5,554 bases of DNA from an uncultured beta proteobacterium (GTDB taxonomy: Bacteria; Pseudomonadota; Gammaproteobacteria; Burkholderiales; Burkholderiaceae), in assembly GCA_903938955.1 (NCBI GenBank), contig CAJAFJ010000320.1:1-5554 (forward strand). The letters run 5' to 3'. The notes below the pieces were generated by a model. That model saw only the letters and a list, made by a program, of their open reading frames with translations. It searched no databases and had not been told where the DNA came from. A program made the position numbers and the translations under genes. Shown here one piece after another: positions 1 to 4,748 of this stretch (within the stretch, counting starts at the first letter, position 1; every line of letters begins with the position of its first letter).

Positions 1-420
1 GTCAAGATTTTCCAGTTCATGAAAGTGCCCAGCGCCCGTTTTGGTGAGCACCGCATGTTCGAGCAGCTCGGCATCCCGATTGAAGGCCTGGGCGATGGCT
101 TTAGCTGGAAAAGTCAGGACCTGGAGCATTCCGCCCAGCTGGCGCGCGACGGCTGGCAAAAAGCCAAGGCCGCCATCATGAGCGGTGACTTCTTTATGGT
201 CACGCTCGACGAGATTACCTACCCGCTGATCTACGGCTGGATGCCGCTGGACGACGTGCTGGAAACCTTGCGCACCCGCCCCAGCCATGTGCATGTAGTG
301 CTCACCGGCCGCCGTTGCCCGCCCGAGATCATCGAGTTGGCCGACACCGTGACCGAGATGCAAATGGTCAAACACGCGTTCAAGGCGGGGATTCCGGCCC
401 AGCGCGGGATCGAGGATTGA
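1..420 (+). CDS. cobO: Cob(I)yrinic acid a,c-diamide adenosyltransferase, C-terminal part (5' end outside window)
   Basis: This enzyme transfers the 5'-deoxyadenosyl group of ATP to the cobalt of reduced corrinoids, in cobalamin synthesis and salvage in the cytoplasm. The frame is open from base 1 (VKIFQF...) to TGA at 418-420, giving 139 visible residues. The CobA/BtuR/CobO family is about 200 residues, so the N-terminus with the P-loop is missing at the window edge. Family signatures are visible: GFSWKSQD (residues 33-40 of the visible part), the Walker-B-like VTLDEITY (67-74), RPSHVHVVLTGR (93-104) and the C-terminal ADTVTEM..VKHAF..GI.AQRGIED (114-139). The first ATG in the window (base 19) is internal, not the start. 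The link to cobalamin is strengthened by the bluB remnant after queD. The gene could equally be named btuR; the family call is firm. Confidence 0.93.
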   Translation, partial: VKIFQFMKVPSARFGEHRMFEQLGIPIEGLGDGFSWKSQDLEHSAQLARDGWQKAKAAIMSGDFFMVTLDEITYPLIYGWMPLDDVLETLRTRPSHVHVVLTGRRCPPEIIELADTVTEMQMVKHAFKAGIPAQRGIED

Positions 421-438
421 AACGGACCGCAAGCGATG
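418..438 (+). repeat. Copy 1 of a 20-base near-identical sequence ending in ATG
   Basis: From the cobO stop codon the sequence reads TGAAACGGAC, then CGCAAGCGATG. It matches 4724-4743 at every base except one extra C (at 427 or 428). The second copy spans the end of jetB and the start codon of jetC. In this copy the final ATG opens a 27-codon frame that overlaps the queE start. What the element does is not known; it may be a shared translation-initiation context or a chance match. Confidence 0.45.
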
Positions 439-519
439 TCGCGTGACCCGCCCCGTGCGCCGGTGCGTGCCGCCGGTAACAATAGCCCCCCGACTTTCGG
501 AATAAAAGGCTGCGCATGA
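436..519 (+). CDS. Possible 27-residue small ORF overlapping the queE start (tentative)
   Basis: An ATG at 436 opens a 27-codon frame whose TGA (517-519) overlaps the queE ATG (516-518) as ATGA, the usual geometry for translational coupling. The peptide (MSRDPPRAPV..., ending FGIKGCA) is rich in Pro, Arg and Ala and matches no family I know. The only ribosome-binding-like bases upstream are a weak GGAC. In favour are the ATGA overlap and the fact that its start context resembles that of jetC. Against are its short length, low-complexity composition and the good queE ribosome-binding site inside it. It may be a leader peptide or simply noise in a 95-base intergenic gap. Confidence 0.15.
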   Translation: MSRDPPRAPVRAAGNNSPPTFGIKGCA

Positions 520-1151
520 CCTACAGTGTCAAAGAAATTTTTTATACCCTGCAGGGTGAAGGTAACCACGCCGGTCGCCCGGCCGTGTTCTGCCGTTTTG
601 CCGGCTGCAATTTATGGAACGGCCTGGAAGCCAGCCGGGCCAGCGCCATCTGCCAGTTTTGCGATACCGATTTTGTCGGCACCGACGGCGTTGGCGGCGG
701 CAAGTTCACTGACGCGGCGACTCTGGCGGACCGCATCAACCAGCTGTGGCCTGCGTCCTACCCGGCCAGCAAATACGTGGTGTTCACCGGCGGCGAGCCC
801 TTGCTGCAACTCGATGCCGCCTTGATTGACGCCATGCACCAGGTAGGTTTTGAGATCGCCATTGAAACCAATGGCACCCTGCCGGTGCCGGAAGGCGTGG
901 ACTGGGTGTGCGTCAGCCCCAAAATGGGCAGCGAACTGGTGGTGCGCCGGGGAAACGAGATCAAAGTGGTGATTCCGCAGCTCGGCCAGCCGCTGTCCGA
1001 GTACGAATCCCTCGACTTTGAGCACCATTTTGTGCAGGCGATGGACGGCCCGCTGCAAAAAGAAAACCTGCAACGGGCCATTGCCTTCTGCAAAGCCCAT
1101 CCGACATGGAAGCTCAGTCTGCAGACCCATAAACTTCTTCAAATCCCTTAA
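516..1151 (+). CDS. queE: 7-carboxy-7-deazaguanine synthase (radical SAM), QueE
   Basis: QueE converts 6-carboxy-5,6,7,8-tetrahydropterin to 7-carboxy-7-deazaguanine, the step after QueD on the way to preQ0 and queuosine in tRNA. The 211-residue protein begins MTYSVKEIFYTLQGEG, typical of the family. It carries the radical-SAM cluster cysteines as CX14CX2C (Cys31, Cys46, Cys49), the expanded spacing known from the Burkholderia-type QueE, instead of the canonical CX3CX2C. Further landmarks are TGGEPLLQ (91-98) for SAM binding, IETNGT (116-121), SPK (134-136) and the C-terminal LQTHK (202-206). The ATG at 516 is preceded by AAAAGG at 504-509 with a 6-base spacer, which fixes the start. The gene follows cobO by 95 bases and precedes queD by 16 bases, so queE and queD are probably co-transcribed. 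Length and motifs are intact. Confidence 0.96.
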   Translation: MTYSVKEIFYTLQGEGNHAGRPAVFCRFAGCNLWNGLEASRASAICQFCDTDFVGTDGVGGGKFTDAATLADRINQLWPASYPASKYVVFTGGEPLLQLDAALIDAMHQVGFEIAIETNGTLPVPEGVDWVCVSPKMGSELVVRRGNEIKVVIPQLGQPLSEYESLDFEHHFVQAMDGPLQKENLQRAIAFCKAHPTWKLSLQTHKLLQIP

Positions 1152-1167
1152 CCGCGTTGACATCAAC

Positions 1168-1611
1168 ATGCTCACCATCACCCGAAAAATGGAATTCGAT
1201 GCCGGCCATCGCATTCCTGACCACAGCAGCCAATGCCGCAACCTGCACGGCCACCGCTACACCTTGCTCATCACGCTGACCGGCGAGGTGGTGGAGCAAG
1301 CCGGTGAATCCGACAACGGCATGATCATGGACTTTGGCGACATCAAGGCGCTAGCCAACCAATACTTGGTCAACCTGTGGGACCACGCCTTCATCGTCTA
1401 CCAGGGCGACACCCAGGTGCGTGAATTTTTGGACAGCATGCCGGACCACAAAACGGTCGTCATCGACCGCGTGCCCACGGTCGAAAACCTGGCCAAGATC
1501 GCCTTCGATACCTTGAAGGATGTCTACCAGGACCGTTATGGCCGCCACCTTTCGCTGACCAAGATCACTTTGTATGAGACGCCCAATTGTTGGGCCGAGA
1601 TCGATGTTTAA
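1168..1611 (+). CDS. queD: 6-carboxy-5,6,7,8-tetrahydropterin synthase, QueD
   Basis: QueD makes 6-carboxytetrahydropterin from dihydroneopterin triphosphate, supplying the substrate of QueE encoded just upstream. The protein is 147 residues (MLTITRKMEFDAGHR...). Zinc ligands of the PTPS/QueD fold are His14 (in FDAGH) and His27/His29 (in NLHGHRY), with the catalytic Cys23 in SSQCRNLHGH. The catalytic Asp72-His73 pair lies in LWDHAF, MIMDFGDIK spans 52-60, and the pterin-anchoring Glu137 lies in LYETPNCWAEI. I chose ATG 1168 because it gives the family N-terminus. A longer frame opening at 1018 only reads through queE in another frame. No good ribosome-binding site precedes 1168, so translation may depend on coupling to queE, which ends 16 bases upstream. 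The stop TAA (1609-1611) is overlapped by the ATG of the bluB remnant. Confidence 0.96.
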   Translation: MLTITRKMEFDAGHRIPDHSSQCRNLHGHRYTLLITLTGEVVEQAGESDNGMIMDFGDIKALANQYLVNLWDHAFIVYQGDTQVREFLDSMPDHKTVVIDRVPTVENLAKIAFDTLKDVYQDRYGRHLSLTKITLYETPNCWAEIDV

Positions 1612-1770
1612 GGCGCTGCCGCACGCTTTCGCCCCTGAGGCGGTACAGGCCGTGTACCGTGCCATTTTTACCCCGAGCCGATGCTGTAGCAAGCCAACTG
1701 TGCCAAACGCCAGTCGCTGGACGCGCTGGTGTTTGAGAACCAGTGGGGTGAGGCGTCGGGTTTGTTTTGA
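1604..1770 (+). pseudogene. bluB: Remnant of bluB (5,6-dimethylbenzimidazole synthase), large internal deletion
   Basis: An ATG at 1604 overlaps the queD stop and opens a frame reading ...HAFAPEAVQAVYRAIFT (to about 1672), which resembles the N-terminus of BluB flavin-destroying nitroreductase-fold proteins. From about 1663 a different frame reads FYPEPML, then an in-frame TAG at 1687, then QANCAKRQSLDALVFENQWGE and a TGA at 1768-1770. This resembles the C-terminus of BluB (FYP.PMLE..W.KR..L..LVFE..WG). The pieces are in different frames (+2 and +1). They meet at about 1661-1672, and the roughly 160-170 codons normally between them are absent. The TAG sits where a Glu codon is expected and Cys (TGT) where Trp is usual, consistent with decay after the deletion. 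BluB makes the lower ligand of B12, which fits the nearby cobO. The family assignment comes from remembered motifs and is moderately sure; that the segment is non-functional is clear. Confidence 0.68.
1641..1669 (+). terminator. Weak hairpin followed by a T-run (possible terminator)
   Basis: CGGTACA (1641-1647) and TGTACCG (1653-1659) form a perfect 7-bp stem with a 5-base loop (GGCCG). A run of five T follows at 1665-1669, five bases after the stem. The stem is short and the T-run is displaced, and the segment is part of the bluB remnant coding sequence. It may therefore be fortuitous, or have become the end of the queE-queD transcript after bluB was lost. Confidence 0.2.
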
Positions 1771-1796
1771 TTTTGTGAGTCATATTGACGTACAAT
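1767..1796 (+). promoter_or_regulatory. Putative sigma-70 promoter of the toxin-antitoxin (and jet) operon
   Basis: A -35-like TTGATT (1767-1772) and a -10-like TACAAT (1791-1796) are separated by 18 bases. This is the most AT-rich stretch around, directly upstream of the antitoxin gene, and the predicted transcript start would be some 25 bases before its ATG. The -35 box overlaps the stop codon of the bluB remnant. No comparable promoter-like stretch is obvious between the toxin gene and jetA, so this promoter may drive the whole block. Confidence 0.45.
1784..1796 (+). promoter_or_regulatory. Possible antitoxin operator overlapping the -10 box
   Basis: ATTG-ACGTA-CAAT is a 13-base inverted repeat with 4-base arms, covering the putative -10 element. 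Ribbon-helix-helix antitoxins typically bind short palindromes in their own promoter and repress it, more strongly with toxin bound. That role here is inferred from position and symmetry only. Confidence 0.35.
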
Positions 1797-1827
1797 TTTT
1801 CATTTGAAGCCTTGCCAAGGAGTCACC

Positions 1828-2100
1828 ATGCCTGCCGTCAGCCCCAAAACCGAATCCGCCCGCATCAACCTGCGCACCAGCCCCGAGGCCAAGGCTTTGA
1901 TTGAGCGTGCGGCCGCCATCATGGGTTCCACCGTGTCGAGTTTCATGCTGCAAAACGCGTACGAGGCGGCGAGTCGATTGATTGCCCAGCAAGAAATATT
2001 CACCTTGTCGGACCGTGACCGTGACGTGTTTTTAAACGCACTGGAAAATCCACCGGAACCCACGCAAGCCCTGATTGATTTGATGCGCACCGCGCCATGA
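1828..2100 (+). CDS. DUF1778 ribbon-helix-helix antitoxin (TacA-like)
   Basis: This is the antitoxin of a type II pair: it binds and neutralises the acetyltransferase toxin encoded next and represses the operon. The 90-residue protein has a ribbon-helix-helix DNA-binding half, with strand ARINLRTS (11-18) and helices about 19-32 and 35-51 (STVSSFMLQNAYEAASR). Its C-terminal half, IFTLSDRDRDVFLNALENPP (57-76), is the typical DUF1778 segment that wraps the toxin. ATG 1828 is chosen because AAGGAG (1817-1822) lies 5 bases upstream. An upstream TTG at 1804 would add 8 residues but lacks such a site. The stop overlaps the toxin start (ATGA), so the two are translationally coupled. The family is firm; the specific partner and operator are inferred from context. 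Confidence 0.9.
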   Translation: MPAVSPKTESARINLRTSPEAKALIERAAAIMGSTVSSFMLQNAYEAASRLIAQQEIFTLSDRDRDVFLNALENPPEPTQALIDLMRTAP

Positions 2101-2615
2101 CCCTGGTCATCACCGCGTTGGCGCGTCACCATGACCGCAACGATTTTGACTGTGGTGAACCGGCGCTGAACAATTTTTTGCAGCGTCTGGCACGACAACA
2201 AGCCGAGCGGGATTTCAATCGCACTTATGTCGCGGCCTCAGAAGATGATTCCCGAATTCGGGGTTTTTACGCGATGAGCTCTGCGTCCATCGATTTTGAA
2301 AACTGGCCCGCAGGTTTGCGCTTGCCCCGCTACCCTGTGCCCGTCGCCCGCATCGGTCGTTTGGCCGTTGACGTGCGGGAGCAGGGCACGGGCGTAGGTG
2401 ACGCACTGCTGCGTCACGCCATGCATTTAGGCGCGTCACTGGCGACACAAATTGGCTTGTATGCCGTGGTCGTCGACGCCAAAAACGAAGACGTGGCGGC
2501 CTTTTATGCCCGTTACGGTTTCCAGCGCTTTCCCGATCAGGGCTTGAGTTTGTTTTTAACGACCGAAGTGATTCGGCGCGCGTTGCTGGCGGGCGCTCCT
2601 GGAGCCCCCCATTAA
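2097..2615 (+). CDS. GNAT-family acetyltransferase toxin (TacT-like)
   Basis: Toxins of this type acetylate the amino group of the amino acid on charged tRNAs and stop translation; the DUF1778 partner restrains them. The 172-residue protein starts MTLVITALARHHDRNDFDCGEPALNNFL, and DFDCGEPALNNFL is the usual opening of TacT/AtaT-like toxins. The acetyl-CoA pyrophosphate-binding loop is REQGTGVG (94-101), preceded by RIGRLAVD (85-92). The likely catalytic Tyr140 lies in FYARYGF (136-142), the same position as the catalytic Tyr of Salmonella TacT as I recall it. The start overlaps the antitoxin stop (ATGA, 2097-2100). The stop TAA (2613-2615) shares a base with the proposed ATT start of jetA. 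The protein looks complete and active. Which tRNAs it attacks cannot be read from the sequence. Confidence 0.9.
   Translation: MTLVITALARHHDRNDFDCGEPALNNFLQRLARQQAERDFNRTYVAASEDDSRIRGFYAMSSASIDFENWPAGLRLPRYPVPVARIGRLAVDVREQGTGVGDALLRHAMHLGASLATQIGLYAVVVDAKNEDVAAFYARYGFQRFPDQGLSLFLTTEVIRRALLAGAPGAPH
2601..2613 (+). promoter_or_regulatory. Ribosome-binding site and non-canonical ATT start of jetA
   Basis: GGAG at 2601-2604 is followed by six C residues and then ATT at 2611-2613. The frame from this ATT gives the N-terminus expected for DUF3375 proteins (xNLDYSTLDALRRQHPAWRLL). The in-frame stop upstream is TGA at 2569-2571, and between it and 2671 there is no ATG, GTG or TTG codon in frame. 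CTG at 2599 is the only nearby alternative and has a poorer site. ATT is a rare but real bacterial start codon (E. coli infC is the textbook case). Confidence 0.55.
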
Positions 2616-4068
2616 CCTCGACTACAGCACCCTCGACGCCCTGCGCCGCCAGCACCCGGCCTGGCGACTGTTGGCGGCGGAGCATGCGCCCTTGATCGGC
2701 AGCTTTTTGCACCGCGCCTTCATCGTGCCCAATGTGCGGGTGATGGCGCAGTCCGACCTGGCCGAGACGTTGGAAGACACCTTGTTTGGCTTGCGCGAAC
2801 GCCTGGGCGCACAGGTGTTTCCCAAGTCGGCGCAGGAGTATCTGAACGACTGGGCTGCCAATGAGAAGGGCTGGCTGCGCAAGTTTTACCCGCCGGGCTC
2901 GGACGAGCCGCATTTTGATTTGACCCCGGCCACCGAACGCGCGCTGGCCTGGCTCACCAGCTTGACGGAGCGCGCCTTTGTCGGCACCGAGTCGCGCCTG
3001 CTCACGCTGTTTGACCTGCTCAAGCAAATGAGCGAGGGCAGCGACACCAACCCCGAGACACGCCTGCAAGAGCTGCACAAGCGGCGCGACGAGATCGACG
3101 CCGAAATTGCGCTGGTGCTGGATGGCGAGATGCCTTTGCTGGACGACACGGCGCTGAAAGAGCGTTTTCAACAATTCACCGGTATGGCGCGTGAGCTGCT
3201 CACGGATTTTCGCGAGGTGGAGCACAACTTTCGCGGGCTGGACCGCAAAGTGCGCGAGCGCATCGCGCTGTGGGATGGTGCCAAGGGCGCGCTGCTGGAA
3301 GAGATCATGGGCGAGCGCGACGCCATTGCCGACTCGGACCAGGGCAAGAGCTTTCGCGCCTTTTGGGATTTTTTGATGTCGCAGTCGCGCCAGGAAGAGC
3401 TGACGCAGTTGCTGGAGCGCGTGCTGCAACTGCCCCCGGTGGCGGCGCTCGGCCCCGACCTGCGGCTCAAGCGCGTGCATTTCGACTGGCTGGAGGCGGG
3501 CGAGCAGGCCCAGCGCACCGTGGCGCAACTGTCGCAACAGTTGCGCCGTTTTCTGGACGACCAGGCCTGGCTGGAAAACCGCCGCATCATGGATATTCTG
3601 CGCGGCATCGAAGCCCGCGCTCTGGCCGTGCGCAACACCGCACCCAAGGGGGATTTCATGGCCGTGGACGACTTGACCGCCAGTCTGGAGCTGCCGATGG
3701 AGCACCCGCTCTACAGTCCGCCGGTCAAAACCGCGATTGCCAACGTGGCGCTGGAAGCAGGCGAGGCGGGCCTGGACGCCGCCGCCCTGTTCTCTCAAGT
3801 GCGGGTGGACAAGGCAGCGCTCTCCAGCCACATCCGCCAGTCGCTGCAAACCAGGCACCAGGTCAGTCTGGGCGAGTTGCTGCAGACGAAGCCGCTGCAG
3901 CAGGGTTTGGGCGAATTGGTGGCATATCTGCAACTGGCCAGCGAAGCACCGAACTCGGTGGTGGATGACGCCACGCTGGAGTCGGTCGAGTGGCTGGCGA
4001 CCGACAACGCCCATGAACCCGTCACCCGCCGCGCCCAACTGCCGCGCGTCATTTTTGTGAGAAATTAA
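2611..4068 (+). CDS. jetA: Wadjet protein JetA (DUF3375, MukF-like kleisin subunit)
   Basis: JetA is the kleisin-like subunit of the Wadjet complex, a condensin-type SMC machine that extrudes plasmid DNA and lets JetD cut small circles. From ATT 2611 the protein is 485 residues, matching the family's usual ~480-500. Recognisable DUF3375 segments in order are LDYSTLDALRRQHPAWRLL (3-21), APLIGSFLHRAF (26-37), FYPPGSDEPHFDLTP (92-106), a charged helical segment ETRLQELHKRRDEIDAEI (about 148-165), the stretch FREVEHNFRGLDRKVRERIALW, then FRAFWDFLMS and FLDDQAWLENRRIMDILRGIE. The only ordinary start, TTG 2671, would remove the first 20 conserved residues and has no ribosome-binding site, so I prefer ATT. 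The frame is open to TAA 4066-4068, two bases before jetB. Family confidence is high; the exact start is less certain. Confidence 0.92.
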   Translation: MNLDYSTLDALRRQHPAWRLLAAEHAPLIGSFLHRAFIVPNVRVMAQSDLAETLEDTLFGLRERLGAQVFPKSAQEYLNDWAANEKGWLRKFYPPGSDEPHFDLTPATERALAWLTSLTERAFVGTESRLLTLFDLLKQMSEGSDTNPETRLQELHKRRDEIDAEIALVLDGEMPLLDDTALKERFQQFTGMARELLTDFREVEHNFRGLDRKVRERIALWDGAKGALLEEIMGERDAIADSDQGKSFRAFWDFLMSQSRQEELTQLLERVLQLPPVAALGPDLRLKRVHFDWLEAGEQAQRTVAQLSQQLRRFLDDQAWLENRRIMDILRGIEARALAVRNTAPKGDFMAVDDLTASLELPMEHPLYSPPVKTAIANVALEAGEAGLDAAALFSQVRVDKAALSSHIRQSLQTRHQVSLGELLQTKPLQQGLGELVAYLQLASEAPNSVVDDATLESVEWLATDNAHEPVTRRAQLPRVIFVRN

Positions 4069-4070
4069 GC

Positions 4071-4748
4071 ATGCAAGCCCCTGACCTGTTTGATGCGCCA
4101 GAAATGCCAGAGGTCACCCCCAGTGCCCCTCAATATGACCTGACCAGCCTCGTCGTGCCGTTGCTCAAAAGCGTGCTGTACCGTGACGAAGATCTGCAAG
4201 CGTGGGCCGCGCTGCTCAAGCTGCAGGCCCGGGTGCGCGACCATGTGGCAGTGCTGGCACTGGACCTGGTGCTGGACGAGGCCGAGGGCTACGCCTTTTT
4301 GCGCTCGCGCACGCAGCCGGACGAAGACGCGCCCAAGTTGCCCCGTCTGGTGGCACGCCGCCCCTTGAGCTTTCAGGTCAGCCTGTTGCTGGCGTTGTTG
4401 CGTAAAAAGCTGGCCGAGTTCGACGCCAGCGGTGGCGACACCCGGCTGATCTTGTCGCGCGATGCAGTGGTGGAACTGGTGCGGGTGTTTTTGCCTGCGG
4501 GCTCTAACGAATCTCGCCTGATGGACCAGGTCGAAACACACCTGAATAAGATCATCGACCTCGGTTTTATCCGGCGCTTGAAGCCGCAGACTGGTAGCGC
4601 CGGGCGGGCCGCGCAAGAGCCGGTGTACGAGGTGCGGCGCATCCTCAAGGCTTTTGTCGATGCGCAGTGGCTGGCCGATTTTGATCTGCGCCTGGCCGCT
4701 TACCAGGCGCAACTCGTCATCCCTGAAACGGACGCAAGCGATGACTGA
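4071..4748 (+). CDS. jetB: Wadjet protein JetB (DUF4194, MukE-like)
   Basis: JetB is the winged-helix MukE-like subunit that binds the JetA kleisin and the JetC SMC in the Wadjet complex. The 225-residue protein has a variable acidic N-terminus (1-20). The conserved DUF4194 body runs from [19 protein letters not shown] (27-45), through [13 protein letters not shown] (68-80) and [19 protein letters not shown] (96-114), to the winged-helix-like [16 protein letters not shown] (155-170). Near the end comes [16 protein letters not shown] (186-201). ATG 4071 follows the jetA stop after two bases, with only a weak purine stretch (GAGAAA) as ribosome-binding site, suggesting coupling. The end overlaps the jetC start by 8 bases. 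Length is normal and the frame is intact. Assignment rests on family motifs plus the jetA-B-C order. Confidence 0.91.
   Translation: MQAPDLFDAPEMPEVTPSAPQYDLTSLVVPLLKSVLYRDEDLQAWAALLKLQARVRDHVAVLALDLVLDEAEGYAFLRSRTQPDEDAPKLPRLVARRPLSFQVSLLLALLRKKLAEFDASGGDTRLILSRDAVVELVRVFLPAGSNESRLMDQVETHLNKIIDLGFIRRLKPQTGSAGRAAQEPVYEVRRILKAFVDAQWLADFDLRLAAYQAQLVIPETDASDD
4724..4743 (+). repeat. Copy 2 of the 20-base sequence ending in ATG, at the jetC start
   Basis: The last coding bases of jetB and the jetC start codon read TGAAACGGACGCAAGCGATG. They match 418-438 apart from one C that is absent here. In this copy the final ATG (4741-4743) is the jetC start. No strong ribosome-binding site is present, so the shared bases may be part of how initiation works here; that is speculative. 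Confidence 0.45.

Noticed and set aside
421..515. A preQ1 riboswitch upstream of queE
   Set aside because: No convincing aptamer stem with the A-rich tail of class I, nor another preQ1 class, could be found in the 95-base gap; AATAAAAGG mainly serves as the ribosome-binding region.
1018..1167. A 5' extension of the queD frame from ATG 1018
   Set aside because: It reads through the end of queE in another frame and encodes nothing like QueD before Met 1168.
516..1611. queE-queD as part of a 7-deazaguanine DNA modification (dpd-type) defence island linked to Wadjet
   Set aside because: No dpd genes are visible and cobO plus the bluB remnant indicate an ordinary metabolic cluster; closeness to Wadjet is more simply explained by insertion or rearrangement at this place.
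1574..1807. A 77-codon + strand frame running across the end of queD and the intergenic gap
   Set aside because: Only its 1604-1672 part makes sense, as the bluB N-terminus; the rest is out of frame with the bluB C-terminal remnant and reads as random sequence.
2215..4038. A 607-codon open frame on the minus strand antiparallel to the toxin gene and jetA
   Set aside because: It is a typical mirror frame of a GC-rich coding region: its low-complexity Arg/Gln/Leu/His-rich translation has no recognisable domain, while the + strand encodes clear DUF3375 and GNAT proteins over the same bases.
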